The notes: generated by a model from the letters alone, not told the origin. A stretch of DNA of 64,000 nt from a bacterium MS4 (GCA_000752215.1 CCFG01000005.1:162415-226414), one strand, 5' to 3'; counted from the stretch's first letter, positions 1-9,056 are shown. Numbers and translations are program-made.

Positions 1-69
1 CTTTTCTGCAAATTCCTTTGCAAACGCTACAAGATCCTGCTGGTCCTGTGTCAGAATGAAATCTTGCAT
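1..69 (-). CDS. Acyl-CoA dehydrogenase, N-terminal fragment (runs off the window)
   Basis: The minus strand reads from an ATG at 69-67 through 23 codons to the window edge (MQDFILTQDQQDLV...FAEK). This is the typical opening of an acyl-CoA dehydrogenase, a hydrophobic-acidic stretch followed by a QQ-containing helix. An AGGAG-like ribosome-binding site lies just upstream. The family oxidises acyl-CoA or carrier-bound acyl thioesters with FAD and passes electrons to ETF, and etfBA lies 2.7 kb away, which fits. Only about 6 percent of the protein is visible, so the substrate is unknown. The call rests on the N-terminal signature and on context. Confidence 0.6.
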   Translation of the reverse strand, partial: MQDFILTQDQQDLVAFAKEFAEK

Positions 70-476
70 AATGATTTCTCCTTTTCATTGTTAATTAAGT
101 TCTTCCGATAATGACCTGAAAAGGCCCTTACTGGTTACACTTGCCGGTCAAAAAACCGAGGCACTCCCAATTCCCAAATACCGTTCAATCGAACCACATT
201 CAGTCCGGATCCGTACTGCCTGTATTTTTTAGCGCTTTTTACAAAAGGTCCGGTACCTCACGCGCCAATACAGGTCACTTTGCAATTTTAGTTCGTTTGA
301 CTGACTTGTTTTTAATCTACCACATTATATTCCCGTTGGCAATATGTTTTGTAATACTTCTTTTCTTTAATCGATTTTTCAGCGTATTGATGGAAGTCGC
401 TGCCTGTTTTTGTATATTTTATCTATTTTTAAAGTAATATTATATTTTATTTCATATTTTTTTACTTTATTAAACG

Positions 477-523
477 AGTATCTCCGCACATATACCATAA
501 AATGGAAGATGTGCGGAGATACT
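477..523. repeat. Perfect 15-bp inverted repeat in intergenic region
   Basis: The arms AGTATCTCCGCACAT (477-491) and ATGTGCGGAGATACT (509-523) are exact reverse complements around a 17-nt loop. No T-run follows on either strand, so it is not a clear terminator. It lies in an AT-rich 740-nt gap between the divergent acyl-CoA dehydrogenase and adenylation-domain genes. It could be an operator or a folded leader. The rest of the gap (70-811) shows no convincing gene. Confidence 0.6.
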
Positions 524-811
524 ATTTCAATTATTAAAACGAAAACCATATTTTCGTTTATTTGAACTAATTATTAAAAAATTACAGAAATTATTGAAAT
601 AAATTAATTTTTGTAGTATTGTAAATATTATAAAAAGTATTGATAATTGATTTGTTTTTTAGTGCTTTCGTCTAATTTTGTTTTTAGTTTCTTTGAACAG
701 TTTTTAGACGGCCATAAAAAATATCGTACCCGGAAAGAACAGCTTATGAAAAATCAATTGGAGAAATTTGAAGGAAAATATGACAAATACTGAAAGATAC
801 GAGGGGCCAAA

Positions 812-2320
812 ATGCTAGGATTATTGTCAGATTATCTTTCCAGTCATAAGGGTGAATTTGTTTCTCGTACTGTCATCGGGCTGTTTCAACAAGCTTCCAG
901 GTGGTACCCGGACAAAGACGCCGTTTGCCTGGATTCCACACATATAACATATTCTATGCTGGACCGCAGTTCGGATCAGCTGGCTCATTACCTGACCGAA
1001 TATGAACACATCGGTCCCGGTGATATTGTGGCTGTTGTGACTGGCCGAAACATGGACACACCCGCAATTGTTCTTGGCATATGGAAAACAGGCGCCGCTT
1101 ATATGATCCTTGACCGCTGCTGCCCCGAATCGCATAACAAGAATTGCATACGAAGTGTTAACGCACGCATCTGTATAGACCACGACTATTTTATCAACGC
1201 CATCAGTTCCTGTAGCCAGTGCTCTGCGTTTCAAGACCGCTCCCGTTCCCATCAGCTGGCTCTTGTCCTCTTTACTTCCGGCTCAACAGGCAAGCCAAAG
1301 GGCGTACGTATCCTGCATTCGAATCTTGCCGCCAGTGTCAGCAATTTCGACTGTCTGCCGTTACGCTCCGACGACACGTTTGCGTCTTTTGCCAAATTAC
1401 TCTTTATCGCCGCAGTGTACGATTTCTGCTCCTGCCTGTCTTTGGGATGCACTTTTCGGATGGTGCCGTCTTCCATCTGCAAAAACATTCAGGCGCTTGC
1501 TGCATTTTATATTCAAAATAAGATTACCGCCACGTTTCTCCCGCCTCATATGGCAACCAAGTACATAGAAATCGATCAAGGCAGTACCCTCCGCTTACTG
1601 TTGGTCGGCAGTGAGGTGACTCGCAATTTAAAGAAACGCCCTTACGAAATCGTCAACATCTACGCTTCCAGCGAAGCAATCGCCGCTATCAGCCATTACA
1701 ATATTCAGGATGCGCGCTCCTCTTATCCCATTGGAAAGCTGGTTCCTGCTCTGAAGGGCTATGTTATGACCGAAGACGGCACTCCCGCTTCGGTCGGGCA
1801 AAATGGGGAACTGTGGATCTCCGGCGCCCAAATATGTGACGGATATCTGAATTTGCCCGAAGTCAATATGGATCGTTTCGCACCCAACCCGTTTGAAACG
1901 GCGCCCCCGTTTCAGCGTGTCTTTAAAACCTGTGACATCGTACGCATTCTTCCGGACGGAAATATGGAATATATTGGCCGTAAGGACAATATGTTCAAAA
2001 TCCGAGGCTTTCGTGTCGAACCCAGTGGCGTCGAAAGATATATGCTTGAATTTCCCCATATCAGCGAAGCCTGCGTAACCTGTTTTACCGACAATGGGGG
2101 CACCAACATTCTTTTTGGTTACTTCATCGCGGACGAAAGAATAGATCACAAGGCGCTGCGTGCCTTTTTGCAGGAGCGTATCCCATATTACACAATCCCG
2201 ACCGGTTTCATTCAAACGGATACCTTCCCGCGCACGCTCTCCGGTAAGGTTGACCGTCATGGTTTTATTCCTCCCCCGGAATTGGACGACCACAAAAAAC
2301 TGGCTGTTTTATACTATTAA
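812..2320 (+). CDS. Free-standing amino-acid adenylation (AMP-binding) protein
   Basis: This 502-aa protein is an ANL-superfamily adenylation domain of the NRPS type. It would activate an amino or carboxylic acid as acyl-AMP and load it onto a carrier thiol. The P-loop core LFTSGSTGKPKG, the A5-like NIYASSEA, the A7-like FKTCDIV (Cys where Gly is usual, Asp kept), the A8 motif GRKDNMFKIRGFRVEP and the A10 motif SGKVDR with the catalytic Lys are all present. There is no condensation, carrier or thioesterase domain, so it must act in trans. The start follows a GAGGGG ribosome-binding site. It lies between a divergent acyl-CoA dehydrogenase and etfBA, which resembles carrier-bound aminoacyl dehydrogenation systems, but the partner carrier is not visible. 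D-alanine-carrier ligase-like activity is an alternative. Confidence 0.8.
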   Translation: MLGLLSDYLSSHKGEFVSRTVIGLFQQASRWYPDKDAVCLDSTHITYSMLDRSSDQLAHYLTEYEHIGPGDIVAVVTGRNMDTPAIVLGIWKTGAAYMILDRCCPESHNKNCIRSVNARICIDHDYFINAISSCSQCSAFQDRSRSHQLALVLFTSGSTGKPKGVRILHSNLAASVSNFDCLPLRSDDTFASFAKLLFIAAVYDFCSCLSLGCTFRMVPSSICKNIQALAAFYIQNKITATFLPPHMATKYIEIDQGSTLRLLLVGSEVTRNLKKRPYEIVNIYASSEAIAAISHYNIQDARSSYPIGKLVPALKGYVMTEDGTPASVGQNGELWISGAQICDGYLNLPEVNMDRFAPNPFETAPPFQRVFKTCDIVRILPDGNMEYIGRKDNMFKIRGFRVEPSGVERYMLEFPHISEACVTCFTDNGGTNILFGYFIADERIDHKALRAFLQERIPYYTIPTGFIQTDTFPRTLSGKVDRHGFIPPPELDDHKKLAVLYY

Positions 2321-2348
2321 TTTCATTGTACCGAATCCACCCTGCAGG

Positions 2349-2385
2349 AACCGCGTTGTTGCTACGATCTTCAGCGCGGTTTTTT
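2349..2385 (+). terminator. Rho-independent terminator after the adenylation gene
   Basis: AACCGCG (2349-2355) pairs with CGCGGTT (2375-2381) across a loop and runs into a T-tract at 2380-2385. It separates the adenylation gene from etfBA. Confidence 0.7.
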
Positions 2386-2586
2386 ACATGCCTTTTTCCC
2401 AATTTAAAGATCGGCGCGGCAAGGGATAAGAGCCGGTGGAAATGATGGGATACAATCATCTGCTTGTTCCAGATTTTATATTTTTGATTAATTGAACTAT
2501 TTTATTATTCAAAAATTATATCAAAATAAATCAGTATTATCATGGATATATCGTATTTTTCTATTTTATTTCTGATGTTTTTTGTA

Positions 2587-2615
2587 TTGACTTTTTTTCA
2601 AACGAACTATATAAT
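2587..2615 (+). promoter_or_regulatory. Sigma-A promoter of etfBA
   Basis: The -35 TTGACT (2587-2592) and -10 TATAAT (2610-2615) are separated by exactly 17 nt. The predicted leader to the etfB start is about 125 nt. A long upstream in-frame extension of etfB from 2542 overlaps this promoter and has no ribosome-binding site, so I reject it. The rest of 2386-2748 is AT-rich and without genes. Confidence 0.75.
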
Positions 2616-2748
2616 AAGGGCTGTGGAGCATCAGTATGGATCGGCGTTTTTTGTAAGATACATTCCTTTCACTTTTATTGTGATTTTCTGTCGAATCACA
2701 GGCCTGCGCTCAAGGCAATCATTTATTGGGAAAGAAGGAATACTGAAA

Positions 2749-3552
2749 ATGAACATTCTTGTTTGTATAAAACAGGTACCCGACACTACGGAAATCAGGA
2801 TAGACCCCGAGAAGCACACCCTTATCCGTGACGGCGTTCCAAGCATTGTCAATCCTTTTGACGGATATGCCCTGGAGGCTGCCGCAAGAATTAAGGATAA
2901 AGATTCCGGCGCTCAGATCATTATTTTATCTATGGGCCCCGAACAGGCAAAGGCCGCCCTTAAAGAATGCCTTGCAATCGGGGGCGACAGGGCTTATCTT
3001 GTTTCCGATCGTGCGTTCGGCGGTTCCGATACATTGGCAACGAGTTATATCCTTTCCTGCGCAATCAGGAAGCTTGAAGAAACTGAGGGTAAGTTTGACA
3101 TTATTTTCTGCGGCAAGCAGGCTATTGACGGTGATACCGCTCAGGTCGGGCCTGAAATTGCAGAGCATCTGAACTATCCGCAGGTTACATATGCACACGA
3201 AGCTTTCGTTGAGGGCGATATCGTTAAGGTCAAAAAGGAAGTGGAAGACGGTTTTGAAATAATAGGAGCTAAAATGCCTTGTGTCATTACCGTTACGAAA
3301 CCTTCCTTTGAGCCCCGCTATCCCACAATCAAGTCCAAGATGGCCGCAAACCGGAAGGAAATCCCAACTATAACTTCCGACGATATGATTACCATCGACA
3401 GAGAGAGGATTGGTCTAAAGGGCTCTCCCACAAAGGTAAAAAAGACATTTACACCTCCTGTAAAGACCGGCGGCGTTAAGATTCACGAAGACTGCAGTGA
3501 AGATTCAGCCAAAAGGCTGTTCGAAATGCTTGTCGATGACGTCATTATTTAA
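2749..3552 (+). CDS. etfB: Electron transfer flavoprotein beta subunit
   Basis: This 267-aa protein opens with the EtfB signature MNILVCIKQVPDT and carries DGDTAQVGPEIAEHL, the nucleotide/FAD-binding loop of EtfB. It forms a heterodimer with EtfA in the cytoplasm and passes electrons between acyl-CoA dehydrogenases and downstream acceptors. In many clostridia EtfBA is electron-bifurcating, but that cannot be decided here. The ATG at 2749 follows GAAGGA. It is the first gene of an etfB-etfA operon, with etfA 16 nt downstream. Confidence 0.93.
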   Translation: MNILVCIKQVPDTTEIRIDPEKHTLIRDGVPSIVNPFDGYALEAAARIKDKDSGAQIIILSMGPEQAKAALKECLAIGGDRAYLVSDRAFGGSDTLATSYILSCAIRKLEETEGKFDIIFCGKQAIDGDTAQVGPEIAEHLNYPQVTYAHEAFVEGDIVKVKKEVEDGFEIIGAKMPCVITVTKPSFEPRYPTIKSKMAANRKEIPTITSDDMITIDRERIGLKGSPTKVKKTFTPPVKTGGVKIHEDCSEDSAKRLFEMLVDDVII

Positions 3553-3568
3553 TAGGAGGGAACTTAAA

Positions 3569-4576
3569 GTGGAAGCGAAAACCAAAGATTTATGGGTATT
3601 TATAGAGACCAATGAAGACGGTACCGCTAAAAATGTCGGTATGGAACTCCTCGGCACAGGCCGAGGCCTTGCGGATAAACAGGGGGGCAAACTCGTCGGA
3701 ATCGTGATCGGAAGCAATGTGGATTCCACTGTTAAGGCGGCGACTGCATATGGCGCAGACACCGTCATTGTCATTGAAGGCAGGGAATATACGCATTACA
3801 CGACAGACGCATATGCTGATGCCATGTATTACCTGGTTGAAAAATATGGCCCTACCAGCATTCTGATCGGTGCCACCAACAACGGCCGCGATCTCGGCCC
3901 CCGCCTTTCCTGCCGGTTAAAGACCGGTCTGACGGCGGATTGCACCTCTCTTGCCATTGATGAGGAGACAGGCAATGTCGCGTGGACCCGTCCCGCGTTT
4001 GGCGGCAACCTTATGGCAACGATCCTTTGTCCCGAAAATCGTCCTCAAATAGGTACCATCCGCCCCGGCGTTTTTAAAAAAAGCACTGCAGACGAATCCC
4101 GAACTGCGGAGATCATTAAGGAAGATTTTCACGTTGCGCCCGAAGCGATCCGTACGGAGCTTCTCGATGTTATTAAGGAAGCTTGCGGAGAACTCGTTGA
4201 CCTTGAAGGTGCCGAGATCATCGTTTCCGGAGGCCGCGGCGTGGGGGGACCCGAAGGCTTCAAGCCGATAAGAGAACTTGCGGAAGCGCTTGGCGCAACA
4301 GTCGGCTCTTCCCGTGCAGCCGTAGATTCCGGTTGGATCGCCCATTGCCATCAGGTCGGCCAAACCGGCAAAACCGTCGCCCCAAAGATCTATATTGCTT
4401 GCGGTATATCCGGTGCTATCCAACACCTTGCCGGTATGAGCGGCTCTAAAACGATTATTGCGATCAATAAGGACGAAACCGCTCCGATTTTCAATATTGC
4501 CGATTACGGGGTTGTCGGGGATCTGTTCGAGGTTATTCCCGTTCTTACCGAGGAAATCAAAAAAAGGAAAGGTTAA
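3569..4576 (+). CDS. etfA: Electron transfer flavoprotein alpha subunit
   Basis: This 335-aa protein has the N-terminal ETF alpha/beta domain and the C-terminal FAD-binding domain. The latter shows the RGVGGPEGF, GSSRAAVDSGW, QVGQTGKTVAPKIYIACGISGAIQH and AINKDETAPIF elements that bind FAD in EtfA. I place the start at a GTG (3569) nine bases after a perfect AGGAGGG, rather than at the longer in-frame ATG inside etfB. It partners EtfB and is expected to serve the acyl-CoA dehydrogenase at the left edge. Confidence 0.93.
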   Translation: MEAKTKDLWVFIETNEDGTAKNVGMELLGTGRGLADKQGGKLVGIVIGSNVDSTVKAATAYGADTVIVIEGREYTHYTTDAYADAMYYLVEKYGPTSILIGATNNGRDLGPRLSCRLKTGLTADCTSLAIDEETGNVAWTRPAFGGNLMATILCPENRPQIGTIRPGVFKKSTADESRTAEIIKEDFHVAPEAIRTELLDVIKEACGELVDLEGAEIIVSGGRGVGGPEGFKPIRELAEALGATVGSSRAAVDSGWIAHCHQVGQTGKTVAPKIYIACGISGAIQHLAGMSGSKTIIAINKDETAPIFNIADYGVVGDLFEVIPVLTEEIKKRKG

Positions 4577-4674
4577 GGAATTCCGCCGAACGCAAAACTG
4601 CTGCGGTTTATCATGGAAATCCTTTCTCTATGCGAAATGAATACGGCATCTATATTTTAAGATTGGGTTAGCCT

Positions 4675-4710
4675 AACAAAGAGTACACTGGAAACGGTGT
4701 CCCTTTGTTT
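4675..4710 (+). terminator. Possible terminator after etfA
   Basis: AACAAAG (4675-4681) can pair with CTTTGTT (4703-4709), with an inner ACAC/GTGT pairing, followed by a short T-rich stretch. It overlaps a lone GTTAGCCTAAC palindrome at 4667-4677 that resembles a DtxR-type box but has a 1-nt centre, unlike the N6 sites further right. The remainder of 4577-5113 shows no firm gene. Confidence 0.4.
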
Positions 4711-4749
4711 CTAAATAGGTCTAATCAACAAAAATGCGCGGATTTGGAA

Positions 4750-4935
4750 TTACTCCTCATCCGCGCCCTTTTTTGCCTTCCAGCGATAATGGAGCAACTT
4801 GAATTTCCGGCCCCGGCAATGATATGCATTGTCCGTCATTCCCGCTATGCTAAAATCAGAATATTTCAAGCCTTCCCGGATATATCGCATAAACCCGTAT
4901 AACTCCCAGTAATAATGGCTTTCGACAGTCAGCAA
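4750..4935 (-). CDS. Small unrecognised ORF, possibly a gene remnant
   Basis: A 61-codon minus-strand frame ends in a charged tail (WKAKKGADEE) and is rich in aromatic residues. I do not recognise a family and see no strong ribosome-binding site. It is listed only because this 600-nt gap otherwise holds no coding signal. It may be a decayed 3' end of a lost gene or a chance frame. Confidence 0.2.
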   Translation of the reverse strand: MLTVESHYYWELYGFMRYIREGLKYSDFSIAGMTDNAYHCRGRKFKLLHYRWKAKKGADEE

Positions 4936-5113
4936 AACCCTCTGTTTTTATCCGAAGGTCAATAGAGCGCAGGATATACAGCGCGGCAGTCCGACAAGCC
5001 GGTAACGTTATTACGGCCGCAAAACAGTTCGTACAAGATGGTAGTTTTTTCGTTTATAAAACATCTTCCCTTCGGATTATAAAAGCTATATTCGGATTTA
5101 CCGTTCATTTTTC

Positions 5114-5151
5114 TTGACAACTAGAATTCGAGCTGCTATACTAAATTAGTA
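5114..5151 (+). promoter_or_regulatory. MarR-gene promoter with palindromic operator
   Basis: TTGACA (5114-5119) and TATACT (5137-5142) are 17 nt apart. The palindrome TACTAAATTAGTA (5139-5151) overlaps the -10 and the start point, which is where an autorepressing MarR dimer would bind. Confidence 0.75.
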
Positions 5152-5184
5152 CGTAATCGGACTATATAAAGGCGGATGCGAAGT

Positions 5185-5640
5185 ATGGATCATAGTCAAG
5201 CACGTCGGCAGATGCAGGAATTAAATACCATTTACAAGGAAACCGATGCAATATACAGCGAATTTGCAAAGCGGAGCGGCATGTCCGACTGTGCCTTCTG
5301 GCTGATGTATGCCCTTTGTGAAGCGGATGGAAAATGCACGCAGAAGGAGTTGTGCAGCCAGTGGGTCATGAGCAAGCAGACCGTTAACTCCGCACTGAAC
5401 GGTCTGAAGAAAAGCGGCTATATTTCCCTGATATTATCTGAGACGGATAAGCGCAGCAAGCTGATTATGCTTACCGATAAGGGCCTTCAGTTCAAAGAGA
5501 ACAATATCGATATTGTTTTTCATCTGGAGGAGCGGGTTCTTCAACGGCTGAGCAATACTGAAATCACTGCCATGCTGGAAAGCAACCGGAAATATCAGGA
5601 ATTTCTGAGGGCTGAAGCAAAACAATTTCTAAATAATTAA
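5185..5640 (+). CDS. MarR-family transcriptional regulator
   Basis: This 151-aa protein has the MarR winged-helix layout. An N-terminal dimerisation helix is followed by a recognition region (CTQKELCSQW...SKQTVNSALNGLKKSGYI), a beta-wing with the conserved D-x-R (ETDKRSKLIMLTDKG) and a C-terminal helix pair. MarR proteins are ligand-released repressors of efflux genes. The start at 5185 is nine bases from AAAGGCGG; the alternative ATG at 5176 abuts that site. A MATE pump follows, so it probably controls the pump and itself through the palindrome at 5139-5151. Confidence 0.88.
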   Translation: MDHSQARRQMQELNTIYKETDAIYSEFAKRSGMSDCAFWLMYALCEADGKCTQKELCSQWVMSKQTVNSALNGLKKSGYISLILSETDKRSKLIMLTDKGLQFKENNIDIVFHLEERVLQRLSNTEITAMLESNRKYQEFLRAEAKQFLNN

Positions 5641-5677
5641 TCGTCAATCATCGGAGGGTGATCCATCGCAATGGATG

Positions 5678-5726
5678 TACCGGATAAGATGCTGAGTGCG
5701 CTCAGAATCTTATCCGGTATTTTTTT
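5678..5726 (+). terminator. Strong hairpin terminator/attenuator between marR and the MATE gene
   Basis: A perfect 13-bp stem TACCGGATAAGAT/ATCTTATCCGGTA extends inward through CTGAG/CTCAG with a TGCG loop and ends in seven Ts. It would stop most transcription before the MATE gene unless bypassed. Confidence 0.85.
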
Positions 5727-5835
5727 ATCTGGTTATTGCCATTCGCCGTGAACTGGGCAGCAGAGTCCGGAGGCGGGGGCTGGGAAGTGGACCGCCGGAG
5801 GGAACAAAAAATAAAGAAAATATTGTGAGGATTTC

Positions 5836-7212
5836 ATGGACTACAAGACCTTATATGAAAAGACAACGCCAAATAAACTGTTCGCCGTTGTAGCGATTCC
5901 CGGCGTTATCAGCATGCTCGTCTCATCGCTGTACCAGGCGATCGACGGAGCCTTTGTCGGACAAATTTTAGGCACCAATGCATTTGCGGCGCTGAATCTT
6001 GTCATGCCGCTTGTTATCGTGAATTTTTCCATAGCCGACCTGATCGGTGTCGGCTCTGCCGTGCCGATCGCCATCAAGCTGGGGGAAAAGGATGAAGATG
6101 CGGCGAGCAATATTTTTTCCAGCGCCTGCCTGATGATCATCGGATCGGCTGCCGCTCTTGGCACAGTCCTGTTCGTTTTTGCCGACAATTTTGTGCGGCT
6201 TATGGGTGCCGACGAACAGCTTGTGACATTGGCGACTCAGTATTTACGTGTTTACGCTGCCTGTGCACCCATGACAACCATTGTTTTCGCGGTCGACAAT
6301 TACCTTCGTATCTGCGGTAAAATACAATACAGCATGATGGTCAATATCCTGATGTCGGTCATCAGCGCCCTGCTGGAGTTCCTGTTTCTCTTTGTCCTCG
6401 GTTTTGGCATCTGGGGCGCGGCGCTCGCAACCTGCATGGGTATGTTCATCTGCGCCGTTATTGCATTCCTGCCGTTTTTTCGTGGTAAAACGCAGCTTCG
6501 TTTTGTCAAGCCAAAATTTGACCGCGGGATATTGAGGACGATTTTCGTAAACGGAGCCCCCTCCTTTCTCAACAATATAGCCGGACGGATTACTTCCATC
6601 ATCATAAACATATTTTTACTTCGCCTTGGAGGAGCCACAGCGGTATCAGCTTATGGGGTTCTGATGTATGCCGATGGGTTCGTTCAGCCGATGCTTTACG
6701 GCCTTTGCGATTCTTTGCAGCCTGCGGTCGGCTTCAATTACGGAGCAAAAAATTACAGCCGTATCGCGGCAATTGAGCGCAGGTGTTTCGGTGTCTCCGG
6801 AGCGCTGTCGCTCGTGATGGCCGCTGTCATGTTCTTTGCGAAAGCGCCCATAGCCGGCATCTTTGTGAAGTCGGAGGATACGGCGGTAATCGCGATGTCG
6901 GTACATGCGCTGTCCTTTTTTGCTTTCACCTATCTGACACGTTGGATATCGCTTGCCTCGCAAAGCTATATGTCGGCAATCGGGAAAGCGGGATATGCCA
7001 CTGCCATCGCGCTTTCCATGGCATTCGTCTTTCCTGTCCTGTTCATTTTTTCTCTTAACTTTCTTGGCCTGGACGGACTTTGGCTTAACATGCCATTTGC
7101 GTCCTTAACGGCTGCTGTCCTCGCCGCCATCCTATTAAGGATCCACCCTGTACGCGGGGATCAATCGCAGGAAAACGCAGAAGGGAATTCTCAGACGTCT
7201 ACAACAGGCTGA
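5836..7212 (+). CDS. MATE-family multidrug efflux transporter
   Basis: This 458-aa integral membrane protein has about 12 hydrophobic segments in two homologous halves. Its N-terminal GVISMLVSSLYQAIDGAFVGQ and internal NIAGRITSIIINIFLLRLGG and SLQPAVGFNYGAKNY elements are typical of MATE proteins. These antiporters export cationic drugs using Na+ or H+ gradients. The ATG follows GAGGA. It sits 195 nt after the marR gene, with a strong terminator between, so it may be expressed by readthrough or from its own promoter. The substrate is not inferable. Confidence 0.9.
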   Translation: MDYKTLYEKTTPNKLFAVVAIPGVISMLVSSLYQAIDGAFVGQILGTNAFAALNLVMPLVIVNFSIADLIGVGSAVPIAIKLGEKDEDAASNIFSSACLMIIGSAAALGTVLFVFADNFVRLMGADEQLVTLATQYLRVYAACAPMTTIVFAVDNYLRICGKIQYSMMVNILMSVISALLEFLFLFVLGFGIWGAALATCMGMFICAVIAFLPFFRGKTQLRFVKPKFDRGILRTIFVNGAPSFLNNIAGRITSIIINIFLLRLGGATAVSAYGVLMYADGFVQPMLYGLCDSLQPAVGFNYGAKNYSRIAAIERRCFGVSGALSLVMAAVMFFAKAPIAGIFVKSEDTAVIAMSVHALSFFAFTYLTRWISLASQSYMSAIGKAGYATAIALSMAFVFPVLFIFSLNFLGLDGLWLNMPFASLTAAVLAAILLRIHPVRGDQSQENAEGNSQTSTTG

Positions 7213-7338
7213 AATGAATAACGGCCAATGCAGGATAAGCAGCCGGCGCGGTATCCAGCTGCCCGTCATTGATTGGACTTTCTGCAAACCGGCCACAGAG
7301 TTAATCGCTTTGCCGCGCAAAAAAATTTGTAATTCCCG

Positions 7339-7387
7339 TTGACAGTTCGAGGGCCATGTCATATAATTAGACCATCGGTCTAATTAT
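7339..7387 (+). promoter_or_regulatory. TetR-gene promoter overlapped by a perfect operator
   Basis: TTGACA (7339-7344) and TATAAT (7362-7367) are separated by 17 nt. The 11-bp arms ATAATTAGACC (7363-7373) and GGTCTAATTAT (7377-7387), 3 nt apart, form a perfect inverted repeat covering the -10 and leader. This is a classical autorepressing TetR operator. Confidence 0.85.
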
Positions 7388-7397
7388 GGAGGTGCCT

Positions 7398-8036
7398 ATG
7401 GCAAGAACAAAGAAAGAATTTGAGGGCAAGCGGGATGCTCTGCTGCTGAGTATATGGGATATTTTTGTCCGCAACGGTTACGAAAACACGACCCTCTCCC
7501 TGATCATCAGCGAGCTGTCCATTTCCAAAGGTGTTTTTTATCATTACTTTCATTCCAAGGAAGAGTGCGCGGACGCGGCGATCGAAATGTTTATCGACCG
7601 CTGTATCGAAAGGATTCAAGAGGAAGAGCTGCCGGGATTGACACCGGACCAAAAGCTGACGCGGATGATTTTATCCGGGGTGGATTTTTTCCATAGTGAC
7701 AGGCAGCAGGCAATCGGAATCGATACGCCGTCCAACGCGGTGTTTCATGGAAAGCTGATGATTGCCGCGGTCAAGCGGCTGGCCCCGGTTTTCGCGCGGA
7801 TGATCGAGCAGGGAGTGGCGGAACAGGTATTCTCCACAGAGCATCCTCTGGAATCGGCGGAAATGATTTTAACCTTATCCAACTTTTATCTGGATGATGT
7901 TTTATTTCATTGGAAGCCTGAAACGATACCGGACAAAATCCGTGCCGTCGCCGATTCCGCCGAACGAATTCTGGGGGCTAGAAAGGGAACGTTCCGTTTC
8001 CTGTGTTTTTTGCCAGAAGGGAGGTCCGCACCGTGA
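7398..8036 (+). CDS. TetR/AcrR-family transcriptional regulator
   Basis: This 212-aa protein has the N-terminal TetR helix-turn-helix (GYENTTLSLIISELSISKG followed by VFYHYFHSKEE) and a helical ligand-binding domain. The start at 7398 is five bases after GGAGG; the upstream in-frame ATG lies inside the operator. The gene overlaps the next one by GTGA, so the two are co-translated. It probably represses itself and the downstream reductase gene through the palindrome at 7363-7387. Confidence 0.88.
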   Translation: MARTKKEFEGKRDALLLSIWDIFVRNGYENTTLSLIISELSISKGVFYHYFHSKEECADAAIEMFIDRCIERIQEEELPGLTPDQKLTRMILSGVDFFHSDRQQAIGIDTPSNAVFHGKLMIAAVKRLAPVFARMIEQGVAEQVFSTEHPLESAEMILTLSNFYLDDVLFHWKPETIPDKIRAVADSAERILGARKGTFRFLCFLPEGRSAP

Positions 8037-9013
8037 AAATTCTGATTCTCGGTCTTGGGGTCATAGGCACAACCTATGCTTATCTCTTTCAAAAGGCAGG
8101 CGCCGAAACGGAACATTTCATCCGGGAAAGCAAAAGGATGGAATGCCCCGAAACGATTTCCGTCAGACTTCTCGACGGCAGAAAAAACCCGAGAGGCCAA
8201 GAGCTCCGGGATTCCTATGCGGTCCATATGGCTCAGCGCGAAAGCGCCTACGATCTGATCCTCGTCAGCGTACCCGGTGGCAGGCTGAAGGAAGCGATAG
8301 ACACGCTGAACGAAAACCGGCTGAGCGGACCGATTCTGGTTTTCAGCGGAATCTGGGAGGACAGAAGGTATGTGGATACCGTCATGGGAGGAAGAAAATA
8401 TCTTCTCGGCTACCCCGTAGCCGGAGGCCAGATCGAATGGCAAAAGCCAGAGCTGAACAGCGTGCTTTTCGGCCACGTCATGCTGGAGCGCGCGGAGAAG
8501 GCAGACATTGACGGCTACGCCGGTCTCATTTCTTTGTTTGACCAAGCGGAAATCAAGACGGAATGCCCCTTTGATATGCTGGAATGGATATGGCTGCATA
8601 TGGCCATTAACGCCGGTGTCATCGCTAACGCGGCGGCGATCGGCGATATTCGGGACAGCGCCGCGGCTGCGGGGAAACTCATGGATAATCCGTCCGCTTT
8701 AAACCGGACGATACGCACGATTCGGGAATGCACCAAAGTGGCGGCGGCAAGAGGAGCTGACCTGCGGAACTATGCTGATGAACTGGCGTTTTATAAATTT
8801 CCGGCTGGCTTGGGCGGGATGCTGATGAAGCATATGTTCCGTACAAACCAGCTCACAAGACGGATTATGGAACTGCACGCGAACCGGGATGATTTACTTT
8901 ATGTGTGCCGGAGCGTCTACCATTCGGGCCGGGAGCTCGGTGTTTCCATGCCCTTGTTTGAGAAAGACTACGCCGATTTAGAAAAAAAACTGGTACAGAC
9001 AAAAGACCTCTGA
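8033..9013 (+). CDS. Ketopantoate reductase-like (ApbA/PanE family) oxidoreductase
   Basis: This 326-aa protein starts with a Rossmann glycine motif, ILGLGVIGTTYAYLF. It has the C-terminal helical domain of the ApbA/PanE family, including the W-x-H-x-x-I-N-A-G-V segment that resembles the substrate-binding region. Authentic PanE reduces 2-dehydropantoate with NADPH. Here the TetR partner and absence of panB/C suggest a related reductase of other substrates. GTG at 8033 overlaps the tetR stop and follows GGGAGG. Confidence 0.75.
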   Translation: MKILILGLGVIGTTYAYLFQKAGAETEHFIRESKRMECPETISVRLLDGRKNPRGQELRDSYAVHMAQRESAYDLILVSVPGGRLKEAIDTLNENRLSGPILVFSGIWEDRRYVDTVMGGRKYLLGYPVAGGQIEWQKPELNSVLFGHVMLERAEKADIDGYAGLISLFDQAEIKTECPFDMLEWIWLHMAINAGVIANAAAIGDIRDSAAAAGKLMDNPSALNRTIRTIRECTKVAAARGADLRNYADELAFYKFPAGLGGMLMKHMFRTNQLTRRIMELHANRDDLLYVCRSVYHSGRELGVSMPLFEKDYADLEKKLVQTKDL

Positions 9014-9056
9014 AGAAACAGTATTTTTCTGTCTCCTTAAAGATTATAATTTCGCT

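Noticed and set aside
141-437. A 98-codon frame in the left intergenic gap
   Set aside because: It has low complexity, no ribosome-binding site and no family resemblance.
2542-2748. N-terminal extension of EtfB
   Set aside because: It includes a strong promoter and encodes a hydrophobic stretch not found in EtfB. The ATG at 2749 has the ribosome-binding site and the family start.
4667-4677. GTTAGCCTAAC as a member of the metal operator family
   Set aside because: Its arms are right but the centre is 1 nt rather than 6, and it overlaps the probable etfA terminator. No gene start follows closely.
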